The position numbers and the translations under genes are program-made. From Periplaneta americana (lineage: Eukaryota > Arthropoda > Insecta > Blattodea > Blattidae), in contig NC_091124.1 in NCBI RefSeq assembly GCF_040183065.1, positions 67,863,501 through 67,927,500 on the forward strand: a DNA stretch of 64,000 bases, read 5' to 3'. Shown in pieces: positions 23,640-34,445 of this stretch; the first letter of the stretch is position 1, and every line of letters begins with the position of its first letter. The notes under the pieces are model-generated. The model was not told the origin of the DNA. It was given only the letters and a program-made list of their open reading frames with translations, and ran no database searches.

Positions 23640-23925
23640 TAATGAAGCTGTGTTGGAAAGAGTACCTAGATAAAGAAAGAATGATTCTGAAACTGATCAG
23701 GAAGAGAAAAAGGAATTAGTTAAGTCGCACTGGAAGGAATGGTGAACGGGAGAAGAGTTCAGGGCAGAAGAAGATATCAGATGATAGACGACAATGAAAT
23801 ATATATGGATCATATGCGAAGACTAAGAGGAAGGCAGAAAGATTGGAGAATGCTGGGTTTACAGTGAAGGACCTGCTCTTGGGCAGAACACTATGTAACA
23901 CGTTATTGAATATGAGAAATTAAAA
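23640..23925 (+). pseudogene. LINE 3'-end fragment
   Basis: Plus-strand reading gives EGMVNGRRVQGRRRYQMIDD and then RRLRGRQKDWRMLGLQ before a stop. This is the C-terminal tail that follows the RT domain in the LINE family whose other pieces are at 27113-27220 and 56746-57720. Preceded by shifted frames, 5'-truncated, dead. Confidence 0.7.
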
Positions 23926-23984
23926 GATGTTTACTTACCTAGAAAAGCTGGAACTGCCCGCCTTCCTGCTCAGTCTATCATTTC

Positions 23985-24233
23985 GTCGTCGTTCCTGCAA
24001 TAACTCTTACATGACATATTTATCGATTTTCAGATTTTTGCTCTATTAAATGACTTAAATAGTTATATGGCAAATAATAAAATCTCCTATATGTAATTAT
24101 ATTTCTTTCTTTCGAAAATGTAAGAATTCACAATTTCTTATGTACCACTGCCATAGAATGAATAAATGTGTTTTTTCTTCCTACTGAAAAATTGTATATT
24201 TTGCTCATAGGAGTTATTGCAGGAACAACGATG
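23985..24233. mobile_element. MITE of about 250 bp
   Basis: The left end CGTCGTTCCTGCAATAACTC has its inverted partner at the right end (GAGTTATTGCAGGAACAACG). No coding interior. It sits at the boundary of the transposase relic at 24234-24760 and may have inserted into it. Confidence 0.65.
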
Positions 24234-24760
24234 ATTTGCTGTTGGTTCCTTTGAGAGTACACTTGATGAAGGAGATCTGGTATTTCAGAGAACCAGCACC
24301 AGTTGTTTTGAGAGTTGACATATCCATTGAGATGGAGCCAACCCTCATTCGAGAATGGATTAAGATGTGATCCATATCTCCATTTCGAATCTGATTAAAA
24401 AATCCACTCTCAAAATGTGACTTTACGTTCAGGTTCGACTGATCATAGTCGCAGTAAGAGCGAAATTTCAGCTTGTTGTGCTGATTGTTTAATGAACTTG
24501 TGAGATAATTTTTTTAGACAAAAGTAATGCCATAACTAAAGTTTTTTTTTTTTGATTCTCAACTTTTTTTTTTTTTTTTTTTTTTTTTTTAATCCTCAAC
24601 TGTTTGCTGAGTTTTATATCTGTAACACTTCCTGTTGTCTGTCGAAATTTCATAACTAAGTTATGGATCATTGTACGACTTGAAACTTGAACACCAGAAA
24701 ATCATTCTTCAAATCGTCTTTGAACTTTCTGGGAAAATCTGTTAACATATATGAATAAAT
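24234..24760 (-). pseudogene. IS630/mariner-type transposase relic
   Basis: On the minus strand, LVMKFRQTTGSVTDIK (about 24670-24620) matches the HTH block 'LV.KFR.TGSV.D.K', and FSNEGWLHLNGYVNSQNN (about 24340-24290) matches the first catalytic block 'FSDEAWFHL.GYVNSQNN'. An A/T run (T22-23 at 24567-24589) and frameshifts separate them. Dead. Confidence 0.65.
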
Positions 24761-24993
24761 ATTGTTGTATAGAAAACCTGAAATTTGCCATATTACATTT
24801 TAAGATGAGCAAATAACAGTGCACTACACTACACTGCAAAAGAAAAAACCATGGTACCTAGACACTTTGATGGCTGCTCAGCACTGAACATCTCTTGTGC
24901 AAGATCTTGAAAGTGTTGGCAGTTGTGGTAACATTCACCAACAGTGCAAACATCGCCTGGCATTTCATATCATAACACTCACCCACTATAATG

Positions 24994-25041
<48 letters not shown>

Positions 25042-25499
25042 CCCAATGATGAAGTAACTTGATAATTTTTTTTTTATTTGTGTAAAAAGTATTCTTGTAG
25101 TTCATATTATAATTAAGATATAAATTTTAATTTCAGAGAATAGTTTATTAAGGCTTCTGTTCTGTATATAGTTTTGTTGGTTGATATTAAGGTATAATGA
25201 TAAATAATTAATTTCTAATCCAGTTCATGCTCCTAATCATGAATTATATGAAATTGAAATTAAAACACCTAATGTAAGATTTTTATTCGTATGTCTGCTA
25301 TTTAAATAATTGAGTTATCTGTCAAGAGTTTAACAATAGGGTTATTAAATGTATACATTCATAACACACACACACACGAATATGTACATAAAAATATCAT
25401 TCATACTCCATTTTTTAAGAATATTTTATGGTACGTATTAAAAAACGACCTTCTTGGAAAATTTTGTAACATAGCCTATATCTGAAGAAGTAATATAGG
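24761..25499. other. No gene recognised; (TA)n tract
   Basis: AT-rich, with a (TA)n run of about 21 units at 24999-25040. Confidence 0.5.
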
Positions 25500-25742
25500 C
25501 CGTGGAGGCCAACATGATAGCAGGAGGTTAAGGATCCCATCTGTGCAGACAGTTGACATTGGTGGCTGTAGAGATGTCCTCTGCCTTTAGTCTCAAGGAA
25601 ATAATCCTAGTACTCATTCATTTTAGAGACTAGTGCGGCCAGAAGGATTAGATCAATGAAGAAAATCCATGACCTCACTGGTAAGTGAACGCTCAACCTT
25701 CCAGCTATAACACCTAAACTGAGACTCTACCATGCACCCTCA
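25500..25742 (-). mobile_element. Diverged SINE (type B)
   Basis: Plus-strand GGCCGTGGAGGCCAACATGA ... AGGAGGTTAAGG and GTGCGGCCAGAAGGATTAGA parallel the body of the SINE at 12605-12908 in the same order. The tRNA-like head at 25742 is badly worn. Confidence 0.6.
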
Positions 25743-25859
25743 ACATATATCCAAAGTTACCGGTATTCAGAATTCTTTTCGAGTAATTGATTTGAGTATT
25801 TATAAAACTTTTATCTTCAATACAGGCTTGATAACTTAAAATGTTGATTATTTGTGATT

Positions 25860-26117
25860 TTTTTTAGTTATTTAACGACTCTGTATCAACTACTAGGTTA
25901 TTTAGCATTAATGGGATTGGTGATAGTGAGATGATATTTGGCCAGATGAGCCTGAGGATTCGCCATAGATTACCAGACATTCGACTTACTGTTGGAGACA
26001 ACCTCGGAAAAGACCCAACCAAGTAATCAGTCCAAGCGGGAATCAAACCCATGCCCAAGCACAACTCTGAATCAACAGAAAAGCGCCTTAGCCAACTGAG
26101 CTACACCGGTGGCTATT
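25860..26117 (-). mobile_element. tRNA-derived SINE (type A), good head
   Basis: On the minus strand from 26117: GCCACCGGTGTAGCTCAGTT, a perfect A box in tRNA context, then GGTTTGATTCCCGC (box B), then the type A body (ACTGATTACTTGGTTGGG, CCGAGGTTGTCTCCAA) ending near 25863 with an A-rich tail. Confidence 0.85.
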
Positions 26118-26439
26118 TGTGATTTTACATACAATACTGATATGCTCTGTAATGTGCCTGGCAGACTGTGCTCTGGCGGATTCTCGTTCTGCACTTAAAA
26201 AAAAAAAAATCAGCGTACTTGAATTACAGGCATCCTAAAAGTGTGTTATTTAAAGCTGTATGTATTCTAAAAAACACTCCACAATTTATTTTATTTATTA
26301 TTATTTTTTGCAATGACAGGGCCTTACTTGCCCTCACTTTACGAGCATGGCTTATAGATGTCACTGGTGTTAAGAAGCATAGACCACTTAGTTTGTCAGA
26401 GACTATCCAGAGTGCACCACGGGTGGTGGATGTACATTA
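26118..26439. other. No gene recognised
   Basis: AT-rich spacer, with an A11 run at 26198. Confidence 0.4.
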
Positions 26440-26930
26440 TACTCGTAATGAACGATGATGATAATGATGAATTTTTGGGTTGTCACAGGAGAACTGGAAT
26501 AGCCAGAGAAAATCCCTGTGTGGTTTGGATCTTTTTGACCTGGGTTTAGGAGGACTGGACCTGAGATGGGACTGTACACTTAATCACACTTTGGTCAATT
26601 GTGTGCCCTATATGCAATGATTGTCCAAGTCCGACAGGTAGCCTGGATGGCATTCGTGAACCCGATGCTGATAGGTGGGTCATCCTGCCTCAGCCAATTT
26701 TGCGGTCGAATAGCCTGATAAGCCCCATGGGACCCAGAGCCCCAAGCCCTTCTCTTATCAGCATCAGAAATCTGTACTGTCCCCAATATTTCATCCCAGT
26801 GTATTTTTACTATTGCAAGTGGTAGATGAAATGAAGGGGATGTGGAGAGTGTTGGTGGAATGATAGAGGGAAACCAGAGTACCTCGAGAAAAACCTTCTG
26901 CAACATGGAATTCTTGCTTGCATATACACA
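26440..26930. repeat. SINE-like remnants (type C-related)
   Basis: AGCCAGAGAAAATCCCTGTG near 26500 and AACCAGAGTACCTCGAGAAA near 26875 resemble the 'GGAG....CCGAGAAAAC' body motif of the type C SINEs. The sequence between (26595-26820) is GC-richer than its surroundings and unrecognised. Boundaries are uncertain. Confidence 0.35.
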
Positions 26931-27112
26931 TAGAGTGTAAGCGGCCTTGATTGGTTACTGCTTATGCTGCATGCCCACGTCATCTTCATTTAAATATTTC
27001 TGGCTGTTTGCAAGACAATGTAAAATATTGCAAGTTTGTAGTACAGATAAGGTTTTTTTTAATCGAAAATGTGCATTACCCGCTATTTTGAATTTATCCA
27101 TGATAGTATTTT

Positions 27113-27220
27113 CCTCTATTACCGTGGATGGAAAAAAGTGGAGCGTGTGAAATGGACAAAGTAAGAAATGAAGCTATGTTAGAAACAGTGGGTGGAGAAA
27201 GGATAATCCTGAAATTTACA
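27113..27220 (+). pseudogene. LINE RT C-terminal fragment
   Basis: Two plus frames give KKWSV and then DKVRNEAMLETVGGERIILK, matching 'W.DR.RNE..LE.VGEER...KLI' of the LINE family also seen at 23640 and 56746. About 35 residues survive. Confidence 0.6.
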
Positions 27221-27751
27221 TACATGTTTACATACATACAGATACACACACCAATAACGAAAATGAGAAAGAGCCCAAATCTGAATAAGAATCCTATTGC
27301 AAGGTTTTTAAAGGAATTGTTCACTAAATAATACAAAACAGAATGTTATAAACTATCCATTTAAACTAGAAGAGTGGCTTTAAAGTCTTATAGGTAAACT
27401 GTAACATTGCTTGTGAGATTATGATGGTGAAATTTTTGGTTATGGTCATCATATTATGGAGAGAAGTGTGACCAAAAATTTTAAGTTCCATACTAGTTCC
27501 ATTGTTATGAAAGGAGAGAGATTTCTGAAGATTGTCAAAAATATTGAGATATAGCATCAATTTAATCGCTGAAGAAGAGAGTAACCTTACTTGGTCCCCA
27601 AATATCAAGATACATCGCACAAAGTGATGAGTGCAAGACGTGACATATTCAAATTTGGAGCAAACACGAATTCCGAAATGTTGCAGATAGTTTCTTCACA
27701 ACATGATACAAATACCGTAATATATATTACAAATTATTTTTTATGTACTGG
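27221..27751. other. No gene recognised
   Basis: AT-rich spacer with chance frames. Confidence 0.5.
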
Positions 27752-27756
27752 TATGT

Positions 27757-27925
27757 TGTTCAATCAACTGTCCAAAGATAGGTTGGAACCTCATCAGTGA
27801 TACTAATAAGACAACTAAGCCAGGAGATTATAGGATAGGGTGGCCAGTTCCTTTTCCTCTCCATTGCATACATTGCTAACTAGCAACATATTTCACTAAT
27901 CAGACTTAGGTGATTGACACTGAGA
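27757..27925. repeat. Dispersed repeat, uninterrupted copy
   Basis: AACTGTCCAAAGATAGGTTG ... CTCCATTGCATACATTGC, then ACATATTTCACTAATCAGAC. Same repeat as 9952-10092 plus 10700-10790, here without the MITE. Confidence 0.75.
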
Positions 27926-29645
27926 TTTGCAAAAAGAAGTACTTTTTTATGTATAAAAGATGTGATTTCAAATATGAACGGAAAATAGTTTCATTATATT
28001 GGGAAGCAGATTTATAACTAAACATTTTTAATGACAGCAGTTTCCATAGACTCATATGACGTAAGAGTAATTATTTTTAAAGCGGGTTTTTAGTTTTTAT
28101 TTTTTATAATATATATTATGTTAAAAATTTAGTAATGCGCGTCATCTATTGCTGTAAAAGTCTAACAACATTCTTTTGTCAAATGCTTATGTGTAACTTC
28201 ATATGAACTGATGTAATTAACACTATTCTTACTGTAAGCATACTATGTTTTCTGCGTTAGGTTAGATTGGCTTAGCTTAGATCTTTGATATGTCCCTAGG
28301 GACCTTTTATTTATTGCTTACATATTGTGTGTGAATGTGGCTTTTCTCATAAATGTGAACATTCTGTGTCACTATTTTTGTGTATTGTAAGTACGCATAT
28401 ATGTTTGCGTGCTAGAGTATGACTCTTCCATATAGACTACTCATACATGAACAATCCAACTTAATATCCTATTATGCTGACCAAAATTATAATTGCAAAG
28501 TGTGTGACGAATTTTCTGTATTCCTCTCAATATAGAACCAGAAACAAGTTAAATGTTGGAGTCGGTTTTATTACTTGGTTTAACTATTAAAAACTGCAGT
28601 GCAGCCTTAACTCAATGTATGGCAGTTTAGATTAGAGAATCTAGTATTTTTACAGGTTGCTAATTTAAAAAACTGAAAGTACAGAGACTTGTGAAGGATA
28701 CGAATTCTTACAGATGTCGTATAATATTGCAAAGAATCTCTGCAAATTTTATGTATTATATTGGCACTTCGTCAATGTGCTTTTTTAATGGTACCGGTAT
28801 ATATTTAGATGTAAAGATTTTGGGACAAATGTATTACTCGTAATTGAGTCTCTATTTTTTTTTTGTATATACTGTATATGTATTTTTAATTTTAGATTAT
28901 ATGCCAACTTTAATGAACTAGTGCCCATAATGGAAAACACTAATATAATATGTATTTTAAACATAATAAAATACCGGTAATAACTGTACAGAAAACTGAA
29001 ATGGATAGATAATCTCAAAACAAAACAATTCTGTTATAATATAGAAGTTGAATTTCAGATTTTGTTTAGTAGCCATCACATGTGAAAGTATGTAGTTCTA
29101 ACAAAATCAAGAGCCAGAGTTGAAGATAAGACTAGCAACTCAGTACAGTACAGTTCTCTTGTGTGCATATGGCTCATGTTTTATCAAATAACTGTGTAAA
29201 ATATTAATTTTGAGCTGAATTGTCTTCATTAAATTGTAATAAATGATTTGCCTTCAAATATCCTTTTACTAACATTTTTCTGTTAGTATTGTTTAAAAAC
29301 AATAATGGGTTTTTTATTGAATTTTTTTTTTACACGTTTATGCAATTTTCTTATGGGTGTAAGGATTTGTCTGTATACATATACTCGTATATGAATGTGA
29401 TCAAAACAATTTATGTACTAAATATATTGAATGTAAATTAGTATAACATTATATTATATTATGTGGAAATGGAATAAAATAAAAATTTCTCTCATATTTG
29501 ACAATGGACTTCCCCCTCCTCCCACTTGACTTTGTGTCATTCACCCAAGCATCCCCATCTATGAATGATGTGCCAAAGCTGTAGTTCTACCGGGTATATA
29601 CCCATTGCAGTGTGAATAAATACATACATACCATCAGTATTGCCC
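27926..29645. other. No gene recognised
   Basis: A long AT-rich stretch without exons, TIRs or SINE heads that I can support. Confidence 0.5.
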
Positions 29646-29870
29646 TCAGTGCACCATAACAGGCAAATTACATAGTACCACATGATAATAATAATAATGA
29701 CTGGAGCAATGATGTAATGTCAGTAGGGAAAATGGGAGTACTCCGAGAAAACTTCTCACCAAACATTGTCTTTGTCCATCACAAATTTCACTTGGACCTA
29801 ACAAAATTCGAACCCAGGTTACCAGCATGACATGCCAATGCCCTCACTGTTTGGCTAGTAATGGTGTGCT
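29646..29870 (-). mobile_element. tRNA-derived SINE (type C)
   Basis: On the minus strand from 29868: ACTAGCCAAACAGTGAGGGC (worn A box) and TGGGTTCGAATTTTG (box B), then the body with GTTTTCTCGGAGTACTCCCA. A short AAT run interrupts the tail. Confidence 0.65.
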
Positions 29871-30059
29871 CACATTGAATATTTTTTCACTATCCATTTC
29901 GATTATTTTGTTTTAATAAGGAAATATTTAAGATTACTGTATTTTAATGTGTTAAAAGATTTAATCTCTTAAAAATTTCTTGTTCATTGATAGAATATTT
30001 TTTTAATAGTAGAAATATGTTGAATTCACATATTAAATTTTTTTTTTTTCAGTTCTTGA

Positions 30060-30910
30060 GGACTAGTAATTGAACCAGCTAATAGTTTGACAACTGCGTT
30101 AACTCCACAACGAAACCGATCAATGACTGCAAGACAACAGCTGTCTCTGGAGTTAGAGTTTTTTGGCAAACTGTATACCTAAGACTCAGAACAGCTGATC
30201 TCTATGCCAGACATCTAGTAGTGTGTGTCCCTCTTACACCAGTGCACAGAAGAGTCTGTTCACAGTGGAGTCGACAGGATTGAAATTGAACCCTAAATGA
30301 GTGGAGGAATGTGCCCTTCGCAGATGAGTTCAGATTCGGTTTGCAAAATAATTTCCGTCACGATTACATCCCAGAAATATCATGGAAATGGATCAGTTTG
30401 ATTTTGATATATTGGTGTCGGCAGGCACCATGTTGAATGGATGTATGGAGCTGCACATCTTAACTGGAGGTACCATTAATGCTCAGAGGTACAGAACGAG
30501 GTACTCTACAGTATGTACGATTTTTCAGAGGAGCAGTCGGCCCAGACTTCATTTTCATAGACAATGCACGTGGACGTAAGGCCAACCTGGTGAATGAATT
30601 TCTTGAAGGTGAAAATATTCACTGCATGGCCTGGCCAGTGAGATCTCCAGACATGAATCCTATAGAGCAGTGGTCGTCAGCACTCGCTGAAATGGGTAAA
30701 AGGTAAGGAGGGAGTTGCATTATGCACCACCGTGCAAGAGGAAGCATACCTACCAGCAGCCACGGATGCATGCTGGTGCTGTAAGAGACACTAACTTGAG
30801 ACTGTACTATACTGACAACCGCTGCTATAGAACATGCCTTAGGGAGAAGAGCTGCAGCCCGCCAGCATCCACCACGGACAATTCCAGAGCGCTGCATATC
30901 TCTTAGTGAG
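30060..30910 (+). mobile_element. Decayed Tc1-like transposase (DD34E)
   Basis: Plus-strand pieces in shifting frames: VSGVRVFWQTVYLRLRTADL (HTH end), RTRYSTVCTIFQ/FRGAVGPDFIFIDNARGRKA (second catalytic Asp) and PVRSPDMNPIEQW (catalytic Glu). Between that Asp and Glu there are 34 residues, the Tc1 spacing. Stops and frameshifts are present, and no TIRs were found. Dead. Confidence 0.75.
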
Positions 30911-31342
30911 GAATGAACTCAACTGCCAGCAGAGCTCTTGTATCACCTCGTAGAGAGCACGTCATGTCGTTGCAATTAGGGGTAACCACATCTCATATTA
31001 ATCCCTTATTTCTTGCAAAAAAAAAAAATGTTTTTTTTTTTTTTTTGCATTATGTTTTTGCAAAAAAAATAATTGTTAATTTAATGTCTTTCACCTTTTT
31101 TTGTATACCAGATAAGCTTTTGATTAATTTTTTCTCTGTTTTGTGTAACTCTGACACTTCATTAATAAAATCTTTTCTCATATCTTAATTATGTTTAAGT
31201 TTTGGACACTAGTATACACGTATGTTAATAATGTTACTGCTATGAGCTAATGAGTTGGCCAGTGTCAGGAATGCAATTAGCAGTAATGTGGTAGGTTGAA
31301 ATGCGTGGGCAATGAGGAAAAAGATATGGTGCTGTTACGTAT
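30911..31342. other. No gene recognised
   Basis: T-rich and A-rich runs (A9 and T14 near 31020-31046), then AT-rich spacer up to the LTR element. Confidence 0.5.
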
Positions 31343-32052
31343 TGTGAATTTATTTCAACTCAACAATGGAATTTTATTCTTCCAACAATAATTCCTTTCT
31401 ACAATTCACCTTAAACGCTCTCGTCAACAATAGGATTTTCACTCAACACAGTATTCGTTATAGCACTCCACTGACGGCAATGTCAATTTACTTGGACTAT
31501 TACGAACAACAATGAACTGTTAATCTTAACTAATATTTACAAAGCACTATTTACAAATCAGAACTATCAGTTCTCAGTTCACAGTTCTTCTAGCTCAGTC
31601 ACTCGAGTTCACAGTATCTCGAACCACAGACCTTCAGAGACAGTTCACTGTACTCGAACTCAGGCCTTCGGATGCTGTCACAGTTGCGGACGCACACTCG
31701 AGCCGAACTCCGGTACACAAGACTGGTTTGCTTGCTCTGGCTTACTCACTGACTGGTTGACTAATCAACTGAAACTCTGCCCAAGTTCGCGCGCGTTTCT
31801 TCTTTTATAGCCACAGCGACGTAGCCTCGAAAGTTCGAGCGTCTCCAGAGATAGCACTCCAGAACAATCCAGAGGCCTCTCCTCTCTACCAGCACCAGAT
31901 GCGCGCGCACTCCCTCGCCGCGTAGGCCCTCTCCCCTCTTCTCTCCGCCGCACGCCGTCCCTCAGTGCTCCGTGGAGCCTGTGTCGGCTCACGCGCGATC
32001 TGCTCTCTTGCGGGACGCTGGTCGTGAGTTCGAATCTCACGTCGCTGTCACA
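31343..32052 (-). repeat. 3' LTR of the gag-protease element
   Basis: 710-bp repeat, TG...CA ends, paired with 34446-35138. On the plus strand its right end contains GTGAGTTCGAATCTCAC, a tRNA T-arm-like hairpin. Small frames within it are not genes. Confidence 0.9.
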
Positions 32053-32068
32053 TTGCTCCCTCCTTAGG
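32053..32068 (-). promoter_or_regulatory. Polypurine tract
   Basis: Minus-strand CCTAAGGAGGGAGCAA lies directly inside the 3' LTR, the position and composition expected for plus-strand DNA priming. Confidence 0.7.
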
Positions 32069-32259
32069 GCTGCTCGTCCCGGGCAGTCCGTTGGTAGGAT
32101 GCTAATCGGTCCAGCGTTTGGGGTCCTCCGGCTGCTCCCTCCTTATGGTGGTGCCACCCCATCCTTGGCTTGGCTGGGCAGCAATACTCGTACTGCGTGG
32201 GCGCCGTCTTGCTTTTCCACTTGGCCCTCCAGGGAGAGCTCACTGGCCACGGGTTGGTC

Positions 32260-34416
32260 CTAGGCGTCCATCAGGAACACTTCATCCCGACCAAGACGGA
32301 GTATACGGCGCCGGACGTCCACCGTCGCATCGAGTAACCGCATGGCGTCGAGTCCCAGGACGACGTCCTCGGTGATGTTTGCGACGAACACCCACATCTC
32401 CAGTTTCCTCTTCCCCAAGGTCAGGTCCAGGAAGACCTCTCTCTGGATGGGCAAGCTCTCGCCTGAAGCAGTCCGTAGCTCGTATTGGCGCAGTGGCGTC
32501 CTCCCAGGTAGGCCACGCACGACGTCTGGTCTGGCGATAGTGAGCATCGCCTCTGTGTCCACCAGTACTCTGCATGGACGGCCTCTTATCCGTCCTTCAG
32601 CAATCAGCCCATCGTCGCATCTTCTGTCGACCGGTTTCAGGACGAGCCGAGGGGACGGTGATGACGGCGCCGACGTGCTCCTCCGAGCATCGGCCCCCTC
32701 TCTCTCCTGACTGTAGCCAGGTCGGTCACAACTCCTCCGGAAGTGCCCAGGTTCACCACAGGACCAGCAGGTGGGCACCCATCGTCCCCGTTGCTCAGGC
32801 GACTGTTGACTCCTCTCGGTGTCAGCCACCTCTCTCTCCGGCCGGTGGCCAGAGCGGTCGCAGTCCCTCCTTAGGTGTCCCGGTCTCCCGCAGGACCAGC
32901 AGGTCTCTGCCCATCGTCTCTGCCGCTCCATTGACTGTTGGCGCTCCTCGACGTCGGCCACCTCTCTCTCCTGCTTGTGGCCAGATCGGTCACAGTCCCT
33001 TCTCAGGTGTCCCGGTCTGCCGCAGGACCAGCAGGTGGGCGCCCGTCGTCTCCGCCGCTCCGTTGACTGCTGGAGCTCCTCGACGTCGGCCACCTCTCTC
33101 TCCTGCCTGTGGCCGGATTGGTCACAGTTCCTTTTCAAGTGTCCCGGTCTGCCACAGGACCAGCAGGTAGGCGCTCCTCGCCTCTGCCGCTCGGGTGGCT
33201 TCGGTTGGCGCCCCCCAGCATCCGTCGCCATGACGCTCCTGATCCAGTGCGGTGTTGAGACTCCCGCCGCTGACTTGGCCGCCTCCATCCTGAGGGCCGC
33301 CACCAGAGCTGCGTTGATGGTACGATGCTCTGCCAGGAGTAGCTGTTGTCTTATTTCCGGGTCTCGAACCCCGCTGCCGAAGGTGTAGGCCGCCTCTCCA
33401 GCGATGAAGTCAGTAGGTAGACCCCTGAGGGCCTTATGGGCCAGTTGTTCCACTGCCATCGCAAATTCTTGTAGGGACTCGCCTGACTGTTGGACCCTCG
33501 TTTTCAGTTGGGTCCTGAATGCTGCCGCAAGTTGATGGTCACCATAACGTCCCTCCAAGGCCGCCATTATCTCAGCGGCCATCCCATCTTCTGGAACGCT
33601 GTGAAGAATCTCCGACGCCTGTCCCTGAAGCGCAGCCAGCAGCTGAGTAGTTTTCTCTGCTGGCATCCACCCATTGTGCTCTGCGATGGCCTCGAACTGC
33701 CGACGGAACATCGCCCAAGACGTCATACCGTCGAACTTCGGCGTCTTGACGTTGTAATGTCTGGCTGAAGGCGATGGTTCCGCAGGGCCACTATATGGAG
33801 TCCTCAACTCTGTGGCCGCTTCTTGCATGGCCCGTCGAACCTCCTCGGCAACTATCTGTTTCTGTTCTCTAACCTGGCGATCCACCAACGCGAGGATGTG
33901 CTTGTTTTCTTCAGCATGTCGGTCCATCAACGTGAGTATGTGCTTGTTTTCCTCGGCGTGTTTGTCCATCACCTCACTCGTCTTGTCCAGCAACTCGCTC
34001 GTCTGCTCTTGACGACGCTCGAGATCGCGGATTTTGCCGTCGAAATGGTCTACCTCCTGTCTCAATTCGGTTACTGTCTCGTTTATAGTTGTAAAATTCT
34101 TGTTTAGGTTGTCAAGATCGGCTTTGAGTTCGTCTTTCACGATGGCGACAATTCCATCTACGTGGGCTGAAACGCTTTCAATTTGCATAGTGACGTCATC
34201 TTTCATTCCGCTTATGTCGCCTTTCACTCCGCTTATGTCACTTTTCATCTCCGTTTTCACTTCACTTATGTTACTTTTCATCTCCGTTTTCACTTCACTT
34301 ATATCGTTCTTAACCTCACTAATGTGCTTGTTCATGTCGTTCATGTTATCTTTTACTTCACTGATATCGTTCTTCAGTTCCGCGATGGCTTGCAGGATCA
34401 GCTGTAGGTTCTCCAT
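32260..34416 (-). CDS. LTR-element gag-protease polyprotein, 718 aa
   Basis: Starts 29 bp inside the 5' LTR. Residues 1-200 are predicted coiled coil with repeated ISEVK..M heptad-like units and a doubled DRHAEENKHIL segment. Residues 220-380 resemble retrotransposon gag (KTPKFDGMTSWAMFRRQFEA ... LEGRYGD). Four CCHC zinc knuckles of the form CWSCGRPGHLRRDC begin at about 418, 462, 506 and 550, exactly 44 residues apart, so they arose by tandem duplication of a 132-bp unit. Residues 600-718 look like a retropepsin domain (RVLVDTEA ... VVLGLDAMRLL). Family knowledge: gag packages RNA, and the knuckles bind nucleic acid. Treated as part of a fossil element. Confidence 0.85.
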   Translation of the reverse strand: MENLQLILQAIAELKNDISEVKDNMNDMNKHISEVKNDISEVKTEMKSNISEVKTEMKSDISGVKGDISGMKDDVTMQIESVSAHVDGIVAIVKDELKADLDNLNKNFTTINETVTELRQEVDHFDGKIRDLERRQEQTSELLDKTSEVMDKHAEENKHILTLMDRHAEENKHILALVDRQVREQKQIVAEEVRRAMQEAATELRTPYSGPAEPSPSARHYNVKTPKFDGMTSWAMFRRQFEAIAEHNGWMPAEKTTQLLAALQGQASEILHSVPEDGMAAEIMAALEGRYGDHQLAAAFRTQLKTRVQQSGESLQEFAMAVEQLAHKALRGLPTDFIAGEAAYTFGSGVRDPEIRQQLLLAEHRTINAALVAALRMEAAKSAAGVSTPHWIRSVMATDAGGRQPKPPERQRRGAPTCWSCGRPGHLKRNCDQSGHRQEREVADVEELQQSTERRRRRAPTCWSCGRPGHLRRDCDRSGHKQEREVADVEERQQSMERQRRWAETCWSCGRPGHLRRDCDRSGHRPEREVADTERSQQSPEQRGRWVPTCWSCGEPGHFRRSCDRPGYSQEREGADARRSTSAPSSPSPRLVLKPVDRRCDDGLIAEGRIRGRPCRVLVDTEAMLTIARPDVVRGLPGRTPLRQYELRTASGESLPIQREVFLDLTLGKRKLEMWVFVANITEDVVLGLDAMRLLDATVDVRRRILRLGRDEVFLMDA

Positions 34417-34426
34417 TGTCGATAAT

Positions 34427-34444
34427 GTCCCGATTCTGACACCA
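34427..34444 (-). promoter_or_regulatory. Primer-binding-like site
   Basis: One base inside the 5' LTR the minus strand reads TGGTGTCAGAATCGGGAC. PBSs begin TGG to pair with the CCA end of a tRNA; which tRNA is not clear. Confidence 0.6.
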
Positions 34445-34445
34445 G

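Noticed and set aside
31765-32040. Open frame of 91 residues (also 34845-35126)
   Set aside because: Lies wholly inside the LTRs, appears once per LTR with differing length, and has no domain.
32574-33388. Long plus-strand frames of 190-200 residues
   Set aside because: They are antisense shadows of the gag-protease frame, kept open by the GC-rich tandem zinc-knuckle repeats.
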